From positions 62,001-126,000 of the forward strand of contig PCUW01000034.1 of assembly GCA_002787775.1 (NCBI GenBank): a stretch of 64,000 bases of DNA, read 5' to 3'. Origin of the DNA: Bdellovibrionales bacterium CG12_big_fil_rev_8_21_14_0_65_38_15 (GTDB taxonomy: Bacteria > Bdellovibrionota > Bacteriovoracia > Bacteriovoracales > Bacteriovoracaceae). The first letter of the stretch is position 1, and each line of letters begins with the position of its first letter. The notes under the pieces are model-generated. The model ran no database searches. It had not been told where the DNA came from and saw only the letters and a list, made by a program, of their open reading frames with translations. Below, piece after piece: positions 11,065 through 20,642 of the stretch. A program made the position numbers and the translations under genes.

Positions 11065-12546
11065 TTGAGTGATGATGATGATGATAAACATGATCTAACT
11101 AGGATTGAAGACTTAGCCGAGTTTCTTCATGATGAAAGTGATGATTCACTTTTTGATGATATTGAAGAAGAAGCTAGTCCAAGTCCGGCACTTCCGACTC
11201 TAGACGATCTTGAATCAGACGAAGCCCTGCCTGAAATAAACGAAGAGCCTCCAACACTTGAAGCTGAGCCTGTTTTTGAAACAAGTGAGCCCGAAGAAGA
11301 GTCTGATTCTTTTTCTGGCGATGAATTTGGCAGCTCCCAGGAGTTTGGATCTGAATTTGAGACTAGTGAAGACGATCAAGAAGACAATGCTTTTGGTGGA
11401 AGTGGTGAGGAAGACGAGTTTTCAAACCAATTTGATCAAGAATCAAGTGATTCAACCTCTGAATTTGGATCTAATGAGGGTGAAGGTTTTGAAAGCGACG
11501 GTTTCGGTAGTGATAGTGAAACTGGTTTTGAAAGCGATGAAACTAGCGAAGATGAATTTAAGCAAAAATCAACGCAAGAAGAGTCTGAGGAATTATCTGC
11601 ATTTGAAGATACTCAACCCGATGATGATGATAATACATCTCAAGCAGATAGTAATTTTGAGCCTCCAGAAGTTTCTAGTTTCGAAGAACAGGAAGTTGAA
11701 CAAAAACCTCATGTCCCTCAACAAAACTTTGAAGATCTACGTCAGTTTGCCGAGCGTATCAGCTATGGAGCGGTTGCCCAAGGTGGTAATCCCCCATTTA
11801 GTTTAGTTCTAAGAGGTATTCGTTACCAAGAAGATGCTGAGGATATTCAAATTATATTAAAAGAGCACGGCTTAGTTTCTGATGATAATCAGCAATCGAT
11901 TGAGCAAGGCTTGGCCAATGGATCATTGCTTATTTCTCAAATTAGTGAATATTCGGCTATATATTTGGCGCATAAGTTTAGACGTTTTGATCTTGATGTT
12001 ATTGTTGGTCTTTCTGATGAGATTCATCCCAGCCAATCTTATGATGCCGATGCTAGAGGCTTAGTGTCTAAACAAAATATTAGACAAAATGTTCATGAAA
12101 GTATCAACCTTGATCGCTCGCCGGTAAAAATACAAAATATTATTCTAAGCACGACACCAACACTTGAGGGTTATAATATCCAAGAATATTTAAGTGTTAT
12201 CAGTCATCATAATATTTTATCAGCAAATGAGATTGAAGAATTTTCGACTCTAAATATCTCAACCGGCGATGAAATAGTTGATGCTATTCAAAAAGATTTA
12301 ACCGAAGTATTAGAAAAACACGGCACACATGAATCGGAAGTTTTAATGCCATTCGGCCAAGGTCTTGAAACTCTGTATAAAGAAATGGCTGATGCGCTAC
12401 GAACAAAAGCTTTAAAAATTGGTGCAAATGCTGTCGTTGGTATCAATTATCAATTAACACCCGTTTTTTCGAATCAATCAGGTTCAACAGATGTCCAATA
12501 TAAAGTTACCTGTTTAGGTAGTGCTGTTTGGGTTGTTGGGAACTAA
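11065..12546 (+). CDS. Acidic low-complexity protein with C-terminal YbjQ-like domain
   Basis: TTG start with AAGGAAGG upstream; Asp/Glu/Ser/Phe-Gly rich N-terminal half; C-term ALRTKALKIGANAVVGINYQ typical of YbjQ/heavy-metal-binding-like domains. Confidence 0.75.
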   Translation: MSDDDDDKHDLTRIEDLAEFLHDESDDSLFDDIEEEASPSPALPTLDDLESDEALPEINEEPPTLEAEPVFETSEPEEESDSFSGDEFGSSQEFGSEFETSEDDQEDNAFGGSGEEDEFSNQFDQESSDSTSEFGSNEGEGFESDGFGSDSETGFESDETSEDEFKQKSTQEESEELSAFEDTQPDDDDNTSQADSNFEPPEVSSFEEQEVEQKPHVPQQNFEDLRQFAERISYGAVAQGGNPPFSLVLRGIRYQEDAEDIQIILKEHGLVSDDNQQSIEQGLANGSLLISQISEYSAIYLAHKFRRFDLDVIVGLSDEIHPSQSYDADARGLVSKQNIRQNVHESINLDRSPVKIQNIILSTTPTLEGYNIQEYLSVISHHNILSANEIEEFSTLNISTGDEIVDAIQKDLTEVLEKHGTHESEVLMPFGQGLETLYKEMADALRTKALKIGANAVVGINYQLTPVFSNQSGSTDVQYKVTCLGSAVWVVGN

Positions 12547-12555
12547 AATAAATCT

Positions 12556-13896
12556 ATGACTTCTATCTATGAACAGAGATCCGTTGCTAAGAAAACTGAT
12601 GTTCTCATCGTTGGTGGTGGAATAGTTGGTTGTGGTCTTTTAAGAGATCTTGCCCTTCATGATATCGATGCTGTTCTTATTGATAAAAAAGATTTTACAT
12701 CACAAACCTCTCAATCAAGTTCTAAAATGCTTCATGGTGGTATTCGCTACCTTGAAAATCTTGATTTTAAACTTGTATGGGAAGCCTTACACGAGAAAAA
12801 TCTTTGGCTTAAACTCACCCCTCACCTAGCTAAAGAAAGAAAATTTTATTTACCAACTTTTAGTGACTCCAAAAGACCTCTTTGGATGCTAAAGCTTGGA
12901 ATGCTGCTTTACGATTTTTTATCAAGTTTTCAAAATCGATCTCATCAAATTGTTGGTAGCAGTGAGACGATGAAAGACCTTCCAGGTATAAGAAGCAAAG
13001 GTTTAAAAGGTGCGGGAATTTATTACGACGCTGTTGTCGACGATGGCAAACTAACGTTAGAAGTACTGTACGACGCTTTGATGAATCCTAAATGCAAAGC
13101 TTTAAATCATGTCAGTCTTGAACATTTAAAAATTCCAAGCGGTAGTGAACCTTTTAAGGCCGAACTTAAAGATGAACTCACTGGTGATAAGCATACTATA
13201 GAGGCCAAGCATGTTGTCTTTGCCACTGGACCTTTCACTGATCAAGTCTTATCAAATATTGACGGACTACATTGGAAGCCCTGTCTTTTACCATCTAAAG
13301 GATCTCATCTTTGGATTTCAAAAGAAGCCTTACCTGTGAATGAATCCTTGGTCATGGTTGGGAAAGATGATCGTGTCATTTTCGTTATCCCATGGCCTGA
13401 CAGAGTCTTAGTTGGAACCACAGAAAAAAATATCTCCGGCGATATGTTTGATCTTAAGCCATCAAAAGAAGAAATTGATTATCTGATTAATTCTTTAAAA
13501 GATTACTTTCCAGACAATATTATTGGGGACAAAGATATCTTAGGCTCTTTTGCTGGAGTTAGACCTTTGGTCAAAGAAAGCGATACGAACGATTTGGGAA
13601 AAACGGCCAGAGAGCATAAGGTTTTTTCTCCACATGAACGTATGCGAGTTATTGTTGGTGGCAAATACACAACCTTTAGAGTCATGGTTCAAGACGTTGC
13701 CAGAGAACTTTGCCTTAGTCTTAATAAGAACTATTCTAGCAACGCAACAAAACAACCACTCAGACAACTATCGATTATTCCAGCATTTAGCAAAGTCGAG
13801 CTGACCGAAGCTCTAGAAAAAGAAATCTGGCTAAAAGAACTCCCTAGGACAAAAGAAGACTTACTTCATCGCCGCGCTGGTAAAATTGACAGCTAA
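12556..13896 (+). CDS. glpD: Glycerol-3-phosphate dehydrogenase-like FAD protein
   Basis: DVLIVGGGIVGCGLLRDLALHD; SSKMLHGGIRYLE; VFATGPFTDQV; FAGVRPLV; GGKYTTFRVM. Confidence 0.88.
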   Translation: MTSIYEQRSVAKKTDVLIVGGGIVGCGLLRDLALHDIDAVLIDKKDFTSQTSQSSSKMLHGGIRYLENLDFKLVWEALHEKNLWLKLTPHLAKERKFYLPTFSDSKRPLWMLKLGMLLYDFLSSFQNRSHQIVGSSETMKDLPGIRSKGLKGAGIYYDAVVDDGKLTLEVLYDALMNPKCKALNHVSLEHLKIPSGSEPFKAELKDELTGDKHTIEAKHVVFATGPFTDQVLSNIDGLHWKPCLLPSKGSHLWISKEALPVNESLVMVGKDDRVIFVIPWPDRVLVGTTEKNISGDMFDLKPSKEEIDYLINSLKDYFPDNIIGDKDILGSFAGVRPLVKESDTNDLGKTAREHKVFSPHERMRVIVGGKYTTFRVMVQDVARELCLSLNKNYSSNATKQPLRQLSIIPAFSKVELTEALEKEIWLKELPRTKEDLLHRRAGKIDS

Positions 13897-13942
13897 TAGC
13901 CTTCTGCACCAAAATAGCTAAAAAATTACCTTGAGAGCAACA

Positions 13943-14683
13943 ATGAAAAGTAACTGTCAGTTTAAAGAAGACGTTTTCGCCTTAACATTCGTTAATAATC
14001 CTTTGAATAAAAAAGTCGGTACATTCATTGATATCGGGGCCAATGACGGCATAACTGGAAGTAATAGCAAATTATTAGAAGATTTGGGCTGGAGTGGAAT
14101 TCTAGTTGAGCCTAATCCAGAACTTCAAGATGTCTTAAGAAAAAATCGTCCAAATGGTAATATTAAACAAGTCGCCATCTCAGATGAAAAAGAAGTTGTT
14201 TTCAATTGTGTCGAAGGCGAAGGTAACTTACATGGACTTTCTAGAATTGATTCATGTGAAGAATTTTTAACTCATGTTAAAAAACATGGTGGCAAAGTTA
14301 ATCAACACCGAGTGGAATGCAAAACTCTGACACAACTGATTCAAGACTCTGACTTAAAAACTGGTATAGACTTTTTATCTGTTGATGTTGAAGGTCATGA
14401 GTTAACAGTCTTAAAAACACTTGATTTTAAAACATATAAGCCAAGTCTTGTTTGCCTTGAAGATAACTCAAAGGGTGAGTGTAAAAAGTGTCATGATTTC
14501 ATGAAAGAAAATGGCTATACCTATATAGCGAGAACTGGAGTCAATGATTGGTACTGCCTTAACTCTTATGCCAGTGACTATCTTCTTCCAAGAATTAAAG
14601 CTAATTTTACAAAGTTAAGATGGCGTACAAAGACTCAACTGTCACAAATGCTAGGACTTAATAAATCCAAGTCTCATATTTAA
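13943..14683 (+). CDS. FkbM family methyltransferase
   Basis: TFIDIGANDGITGSNSKLLEDLGWSGILVEPNP; FLSVDVEGHELTVL; ATG 13943 or TTG 13931 start. Confidence 0.88.
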   Translation: MKSNCQFKEDVFALTFVNNPLNKKVGTFIDIGANDGITGSNSKLLEDLGWSGILVEPNPELQDVLRKNRPNGNIKQVAISDEKEVVFNCVEGEGNLHGLSRIDSCEEFLTHVKKHGGKVNQHRVECKTLTQLIQDSDLKTGIDFLSVDVEGHELTVLKTLDFKTYKPSLVCLEDNSKGECKKCHDFMKENGYTYIARTGVNDWYCLNSYASDYLLPRIKANFTKLRWRTKTQLSQMLGLNKSKSHI

Positions 14684-15843
14684 AATCTGTATGAGAGACC
14701 AAGCTGAATTCGTGGTCCACTTACAACTTTTGTAATTTCATCTTCCTCATCTTCGATGACGAAAGACTCTCCACGACGATAGTAATCAAGATAAGCTCTC
14801 ATCCCAAAACCGTTTGGTAGATAGTACTTAATACCAGCACCTAAAGAAAAGAAGTTAGCAGAACCACTGAGTGAAACAGGTTCGGCCGCAGTTTCAGTTG
14901 TATCAGAAATTGTATCTTCAGATGTTCCAATGCCTAGAGAAACTCCGACATATCCAATCATTGCATGGTAAGAAAGTGGAGCGGCCAAAAAGTGATAGTT
15001 TAAACCTGCTCCATATTCAAAAACAGAGCTGGAAACTTCAGTTCCTTGGGCCGATGAACTTGAACTACTAGCACTATGAATGAAACCAAAAAGCGATAAA
15101 TCTCTAAGAAAGCCTGTACTACGATTAAAATATTTTTCAGCACCAAGAGAGAAATCGATACTTGAATCTGAACCCGAAGTTGTTCCGGCCGTACCAAGGT
15201 CTGATGTCGTCGATAAAGCATTGAAATGGGCTAAGCCAAAAAGTTCAATAGTTCGAGTTGAGCTAAGACCGACACCAGAGCGAACAACAACTTCACCGCT
15301 AGTATTCATTGGAATATTTTCTGTTATTGGAGATGATGATCGAGTCATTACTTTCCCAGCAGGATCTCCAGTCGTCATCGAAGCAAATTCTCCAGCTTCT
15401 TCCTCAGATAGATCTGAGCCAACAATATCATTCGCTCCATCTGCCAATGGAATACCTGTTTCAATATCTAGTTTTGTGGCTTGGGCGATAAAGCTTTGAG
15501 ATGGATCATCAGTTAATTTAACTGGTGGTGAAATCTTAAGATTTAAGATTTGATCCGCTCTTAAAACATCATTATCTACAATGCGATAAACAGACCAAAT
15601 ACTGCGAGTTGGACTAACTTTTTGTACAACACCACGAGCAACGACTCCGGTCGTTAAGTAAAACTTAGCGTGATCACCTACGACGAGTCCATCTTCTAAA
15701 CCTCTATTTAGAAGAACAGTCTTTCTAGAAACAGAGAGTCTTAAAAGTCTAACGGTTAACTTTTCATCAATTTCTAAACCATAGGTATAGAAACTTGAAA
15801 GAAAAAGTAGCGACGCTAAAAATAACTTCATATCTAACCTCAA
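14680..15843 (-). CDS. Secreted / outer-membrane beta-barrel-like protein, paralogue of the next gene
   Basis: Signal peptide; barrel-like C-terminus ending IQLGLSYRF; N-terminal domain KTVLLNRGLEDGLVVGDHAKFY. Confidence 0.65.
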   Translation of the reverse strand: MRLDMKLFLASLLFLSSFYTYGLEIDEKLTVRLLRLSVSRKTVLLNRGLEDGLVVGDHAKFYLTTGVVARGVVQKVSPTRSIWSVYRIVDNDVLRADQILNLKISPPVKLTDDPSQSFIAQATKLDIETGIPLADGANDIVGSDLSEEEAGEFASMTTGDPAGKVMTRSSSPITENIPMNTSGEVVVRSGVGLSSTRTIELFGLAHFNALSTTSDLGTAGTTSGSDSSIDFSLGAEKYFNRSTGFLRDLSLFGFIHSASSSSSSAQGTEVSSSVFEYGAGLNYHFLAAPLSYHAMIGYVGVSLGIGTSEDTISDTTETAAEPVSLSGSANFFSLGAGIKYYLPNGFGMRAYLDYYRRGESFVIEDEEDEITKVVSGPRIQLGLSYRF

Positions 15844-17426
15844 AAGAAAGCGCTCACACCAAATGAGTAACGAATTTCACTTATCTCATACACAGTGTCG
15901 ATTTCATCTTGTAAACCAGTCGTAGTATTGATTCTATTTTGTTCACCTGACATCATTGCAAAAAATCCTAAGCCCATTGGGGCAGAGTTATTCACCTCAT
16001 CGCCCGCACTAAATCTAAAACGTAGACCAGCGTGAAGATCTGTTCCCATCAATTGAATGTCATAAGTTTGATTAAGAAATCCAGACTGAAGATCCCCATT
16101 ACCTCTTTTAATTCCTATTCCAACAAATGGTATGAGTCTTCTCACTGCAGTTGGCTTCCAAAGCGGGAACCAGTGAATTTGGAAGCCAAGAGCCCCCCAA
16201 GCGATCCTTCCATTAATCCCACCGCCACCAATATTTTCGTAAGAGATTCCTCTTTCGATTAATCCTTCAATAGACCAACTCGAAAGTTTCTCAGTGGCAT
16301 GCTCTAGTAAGTATTCATATCCAAGCGCAAGGCCAAAATTATTGCCACTATTATTTGGATCAATTCCGGAAGTTCTTGGGTTAACAGCTGTAGAGTATCT
16401 TAGATTGATATGATGGGAGGCGAGATTCGATGCTGATTTTCGTCTTCTTTCACGTTCTTCAATAACACCGCTTTCTACGATTGTTCTTCTTAGCTCTTTA
16501 TCACTTAAACCAGCCGACCATAGCTCGCCATTTTTTTTAATTCTGGATTGTGTTTCAAGTGCTAATTTATTTTGTCCAGATAATTTATCCTGATAACGAT
16601 CAAAATCATTAGGAGTCGTTCTAGAAATTGCACTATTTGCTCTTATTTGCCCAGCAATTTGTCCATCAGTTCCACGCGCCTTAGCCTGCCTTGCTTTTTC
16701 TACTGAACCTTCAATAACTGAGTTTGAAATATCTAGATCATTCTGTTGTCTAAAATCACTAGAGTCACTTAGGGCTGGTTCTGTTTGAGGACGAACTGAT
16801 TCTAACTCACCAGGGAAATTATCAGAAATAATTGGAATCTCACCACCACTCCACTGAGTCGTTTCAATAGTTTTTAAATCATAATCAACTGTTGGCGAGG
16901 TTGTTACGGCAACTTCACCTTCAACAAACTTATCACTTTCTATAATGAGATCATCAGGAACTGAATCATTGGAAATTTCTGTATCTCTAGATCGACTTAA
17001 AATGGCTTTCGTTTGCACAACCTTAAAAGGTCTTCTTCCTTTTAAAACTTCTTCGTTCATTGAAAAAAATATTTTTTGAGCTGTCTTTGGCTTAAGATTT
17101 TCTGGAATATTTCTGAAATACCAAAAAGAATAACTGTCGTTGACCTTAACGACCTCGCCTAGTCCGATATATTCCATTTGATTTTCATCTTTATAAAACC
17201 TAGCTTGCATACCAGGTCTCATGCCTTCAACCATGCCGCGATTTAAGATAATACTTTTACCGGAATCACTGACATCGCCGACTTCGGCTTGATGAAAGAA
17301 CTGCGCCATCGATAGAGGAGCATAGCCTAGGCAGAGCCAGGCCAACATAAAGCGGCATCTTTTTAAAATCGGGTACGACATATCCATTCTTCCATGAAGG
17401 TCTGTCCCCTCTTTTTCAATATTCAC
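15840..17426 (-). CDS. Secreted / outer-membrane beta-barrel-like protein
   Basis: N-terminal domain KSIILNRGMVEGMRPGMQARFY parallel to the neighbouring gene; C-term IRYSFGVSAFF; 4-bp overlap with the downstream gene. Confidence 0.65.
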   Translation of the reverse strand: MNIEKEGTDLHGRMDMSYPILKRCRFMLAWLCLGYAPLSMAQFFHQAEVGDVSDSGKSIILNRGMVEGMRPGMQARFYKDENQMEYIGLGEVVKVNDSYSFWYFRNIPENLKPKTAQKIFFSMNEEVLKGRRPFKVVQTKAILSRSRDTEISNDSVPDDLIIESDKFVEGEVAVTTSPTVDYDLKTIETTQWSGGEIPIISDNFPGELESVRPQTEPALSDSSDFRQQNDLDISNSVIEGSVEKARQAKARGTDGQIAGQIRANSAISRTTPNDFDRYQDKLSGQNKLALETQSRIKKNGELWSAGLSDKELRRTIVESGVIEERERRRKSASNLASHHINLRYSTAVNPRTSGIDPNNSGNNFGLALGYEYLLEHATEKLSSWSIEGLIERGISYENIGGGGINGRIAWGALGFQIHWFPLWKPTAVRRLIPFVGIGIKRGNGDLQSGFLNQTYDIQLMGTDLHAGLRFRFSAGDEVNNSAPMGLGFFAMMSGEQNRINTTTGLQDEIDTVYEISEIRYSFGVSAFF

Positions 17427-17580
17427 AAGAGGTTATGAAAATTCTAACATACTTGCGCGATAGGTCTACGACGATTTGGTAACTCAGTGCGCTATATTGT
17501 ACAAAACTTCGCTCATTGTTGCTGTATCGCCTAGAATTACATATATATAGGGATCTAAAATTAAAGAATTCGAGGATTTC

Positions 17581-17766
17581 GTGGCCAAACGCAAACAACA
17601 TAAGAAAATCTACATCTACAGCTGTCCTATCACTGAAGAAAAATACAAGCTTACTCGTGAAGTAAAAAACGAAGAAGATCTCATGTCAGTTAAAGCGTAC
17701 TACGATATGCATGCTGAAGAAGACGACCGCCCAGAACATATCAAGAAGAAACTTCTAGAAGGCTAA
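17581..17766 (+). CDS. Small basic conserved-looking protein (61 aa), unknown function
   Basis: GTG start; MAKRKQHKKIYIYSCPITEEKYKLTREV...; upstream of trxB, same strand. Confidence 0.6.
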   Translation: MAKRKQHKKIYIYSCPITEEKYKLTREVKNEEDLMSVKAYYDMHAEEDDRPEHIKKKLLEG

Positions 17767-17805
17767 TACGCCTGTTTATAAATTCATAAGATAAGGTGAA
17801 CCACG

Positions 17806-18732
17806 ATGGAAACCCATAAAGTCATTATTATTGGCTCTGGTCCTGCAGGACATACTGCCGCTCTTTATGCTGCTCGCGCAGACTTAAAACCACTTGTGAT
17901 CGAAGGTCACGAGCCTGGTGGCCAACTTACAACAACAACTGACGTTGAAAACTTCCCAGGATTTCCAGAAGGAATTATGGGACCTGAGCTTATGGTCAAT
18001 TTTAAAAAACAGGCTAAGCGTTTTGGTGCTGAATACTTGGGAACTCTAGTAACAAAAGTGGATTTCTCAAAGCGCCCGTTTCATATCACTTGTGAGAATG
18101 GCAAAGAATTTTTCGCCGAAACAGCGATCATCTCGACTGGTGCCTCTGCAAAATATTTAGGCCTTCCAAACGAGATGTCTCTTATTGGTAAAGGTGTTTC
18201 TGGTTGTGCCACATGTGATGGTTTCTTTTTTAGAAATCAAATCGTTCACGTTGTCGGCGGTGGTGACACCGCTATTGAAGAAGCAACATTTTTAACAAAG
18301 TTTGCTTCAAAAGTTTATATGGTTCATCGCCGAGACGAATTCCGTGCTTCGAAGGCCATGCAAGCTCGCGCCTTTGCCAATGAAAAAATTGAAATCATTT
18401 GGGATACAGAAGTTGTTGAAATCATCGCCGACGATAATGGTGTGAATGCTATTAAAGTTAAGAACAATAAAACTGGTGAAGTAACAGAAAGAAAAACCGA
18501 CGGTCTTTTCATGGGTATTGGTCACACGCCAAATACTAAGTTTTTAGAAGGCCAAATCAATCTTGATGATCATGGCTTTATTAAGACAGCAGGAAAGCAT
18601 CCAGACACAAATGTTGAGGGTGTATTTGCTTGTGGTGACGTTCAAGATAGTTACTACCGTCAAGCTATCAGTGCGGCTGGTTCGGGCTGTGAAGCTGCAA
18701 TTCGCGCAGAACGTTTCCTTTCAGAAGGCTAA
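17806..18732 (+). CDS. trxB: Thioredoxin-disulfide reductase
   Basis: IIGSGPAGHTAALYAARA; CATCDGFFF redox motif; GGGDTAIEEA; FACGDVQD. Confidence 0.97.
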   Translation: METHKVIIIGSGPAGHTAALYAARADLKPLVIEGHEPGGQLTTTTDVENFPGFPEGIMGPELMVNFKKQAKRFGAEYLGTLVTKVDFSKRPFHITCENGKEFFAETAIISTGASAKYLGLPNEMSLIGKGVSGCATCDGFFFRNQIVHVVGGGDTAIEEATFLTKFASKVYMVHRRDEFRASKAMQARAFANEKIEIIWDTEVVEIIADDNGVNAIKVKNNKTGEVTERKTDGLFMGIGHTPNTKFLEGQINLDDHGFIKTAGKHPDTNVEGVFACGDVQDSYYRQAISAAGSGCEAAIRAERFLSEG

Positions 18733-18741
18733 AATCACTTT

Positions 18742-18765
18742 GGACCGGTACTTTTTTGCCGGTCC
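18742..18765 (+). terminator. Hairpin GGACCGG-tacttttttg-CCGGTCC, possible trxB terminator
   Basis: 7-bp GC-rich stem 10 nt after the trxB stop; T-run is in the loop, not after the stem. Confidence 0.45.
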
Positions 18766-18921
18766 TACTTTGGCCCTAGCGCCCCTATCTCCGATCATTT
18801 CTTTCAGTCTTTCTACCTATTTAAAACTGTTTTAGTGCAGTTAGATAAGTTAAGACTTTTTTTACTACAGGGTTCTTTGACATCTGCCCCAAGAATTTGA
18901 AACACTAATTAAGAAGATTTG

Positions 18922-18950
18922 TTGCAAAAAACCAAGGATCGGTTTTTCAA
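18922..18950 (+). promoter_or_regulatory. 5'-UTR hairpin TTG(ca)AAAAACC-AAGGATC-GGTTTTTCAA, CsrA-site-like
   Basis: 7-bp stem plus 3 bp beyond a 2-nt bulge; GGA in loop; nearly the same core as the hairpin at 36784. Confidence 0.45.
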
Positions 18951-18997
18951 TAAAAATTCATTGCACAGGTTAGGCTCAAACCAAGGAAGGTAATGCC

Positions 18998-19852
18998 ATG
19001 ACTCTCGTATTCGACTACAAGACATTGCACGTAACACTCGACCCATCAACTCGCAGTCTAACGATTGAACTGTCAAGAGCAGCCAGAAGAAACGCCATTA
19101 CAATGGAAATGCTTTTTGAACTTGAAGGAATGATGGCCTGGCTATCATCCCATCTTGAAATCAATGCTGTTACTCTTCGTGGTGCTGGCGGATATTTTTC
19201 TTGCGGATTCGACAGAGAAGAAACAGCAAGGATGGATGCTCCAAAACTTCAAAAGTATTTTAAAAAATTACAAAAAATTGTCTACTCAATGCACTTACTT
19301 CCTCAGACATTTATCGTTGATATGGGAAAAGGTGCAGAGGCTCAAGGAATTGAATTAGCTTTAGGCGGTGACATTCGTCTTGTTCATGAAGAAACTGTAA
19401 TTGAGTTTAATCATTTACAAAAAGGCTTAGTTCCTTGTTCTGGTGGTGTCGGTATTCTTTCTAATATTGTTGGTGCTCAGGTTGCAAGACGCTGGGTAAT
19501 GACTTCTCAAACGCTTACTTCAAACGATGCTGTGAGTGGAATGTTTGCTGATTACTCTTATGTTCTTCAAACAAAATACAAATTACAACAAGAAATTCTT
19601 AAGCGCATTTTAATGCAATCACCAGTAACTAGAATTCAGGCAAAACGATCTTTAGTAGAAGCAACACTGCCTGAAGTTGACCGCTCTTTAGTTTATGAAT
19701 CCAATTTCGCTCATGCAGGAATGGCTTCAGGAGATTGGAAAAAGTTTCTTGATAATATTGAAAACGATGAAGAGAAGCTTATCAAGTCGACTGAATATAC
19801 AAATCCGAGAGATATGGCAAAAATCGTAAAAGAAGCCTCTCCAAACAATTAA
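18998..19852 (+). CDS. Enoyl-CoA hydratase/isomerase family protein
   Basis: RRNAITMEMLFELEGM; VTLRGAGGYFSCGFD; QGIELALGGDIRLVHE; FNHLQKGLVPCSGG. Confidence 0.85.
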   Translation: MTLVFDYKTLHVTLDPSTRSLTIELSRAARRNAITMEMLFELEGMMAWLSSHLEINAVTLRGAGGYFSCGFDREETARMDAPKLQKYFKKLQKIVYSMHLLPQTFIVDMGKGAEAQGIELALGGDIRLVHEETVIEFNHLQKGLVPCSGGVGILSNIVGAQVARRWVMTSQTLTSNDAVSGMFADYSYVLQTKYKLQQEILKRILMQSPVTRIQAKRSLVEATLPEVDRSLVYESNFAHAGMASGDWKKFLDNIENDEEKLIKSTEYTNPRDMAKIVKEASPNN

Positions 19853-20601
19853 AAAGCTAACGAATAAAATATCCCGGCGCATCCGTGTCGGGATAAATTG
19901 TCATTTATATTTTCACCTAAAAACTCTAATCCATGAATAATGTTTTGATTAATATTTTTTGAATTAATGTCTTTCAAATCTTTACCAGAAATCACTTGAT
20001 CAAAAACGCCGTGAACCCAACTCAAACGATTTTCGGATCGCCAAACTTTCAAGCTACTTTCCTTATGGATTGGTAACTCCACCACTCGTGATCGCTGAGC
20101 CTCATCCAGAGGAAAGAAGCGATTATCTTCAATTATAACAAGTTGATCTAATGGAGCAATCTTAGTCAGATCTTTTCTGTAACGATCAGTAAAAAATTTA
20201 CCTTCAAATTGTTCACCTAAATCAACTAAGTCTTCGCGCCCAAGAATATTAGATGCAATATCAGAAAAACTCTTTCCATTTGATAGTTTTAGCTTTGAAA
20301 GTAGGTCTAAATTCCTCGCATTTGGACCACCAGAATAAAAATGAATCTGCAATCCATCACGGTAAGCCCTCTCAACCAACTGCCTTGCATGATCAAAGAC
20401 ATGATAAGCTTCCCCAGAATCTAAAACGATGTCACCACCTATCGAATTCATCCCTAGTGACTCAACCAGTGTTCCATCGAGATCAAAAACGATATGTCGA
20501 ATAGATTGAGACGACGGCGAACGTAAGGAATTCCCTTCGTAAAAAAATACGACTAAAACAATCGGAATAAATGATAATAAGGCCGCAATTATCCGTTTCA
20601 C
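19849..20601 (-). CDS. HAD-like hydrolase with N-terminal membrane/signal segment
   Basis: HIVFDLDGTLVES HAD motif I; YSGG motif II-like; IIEDNR motif III-like; hydrophobic N-terminus. Confidence 0.65.
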   Translation of the reverse strand: MKRIIAALLSFIPIVLVVFFYEGNSLRSPSSQSIRHIVFDLDGTLVESLGMNSIGGDIVLDSGEAYHVFDHARQLVERAYRDGLQIHFYSGGPNARNLDLLSKLKLSNGKSFSDIASNILGREDLVDLGEQFEGKFFTDRYRKDLTKIAPLDQLVIIEDNRFFPLDEAQRSRVVELPIHKESSLKVWRSENRLSWVHGVFDQVISGKDLKDINSKNINQNIIHGLEFLGENINDNLSRHGCAGIFYSLAF

Positions 20602-20642
20602 AAAGACTTTATCGGAACAGTAAATTTAGGCATAATAAAGAC

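Noticed and set aside
11258-11806. 182-aa ORF inside the acidic YbjQ-like gene (+2 frame)
   Set aside because: Lys/Leu-rich shadow frame produced by GAA/GAT/TTT-rich codons of the real frame; no independent RBS or motif.
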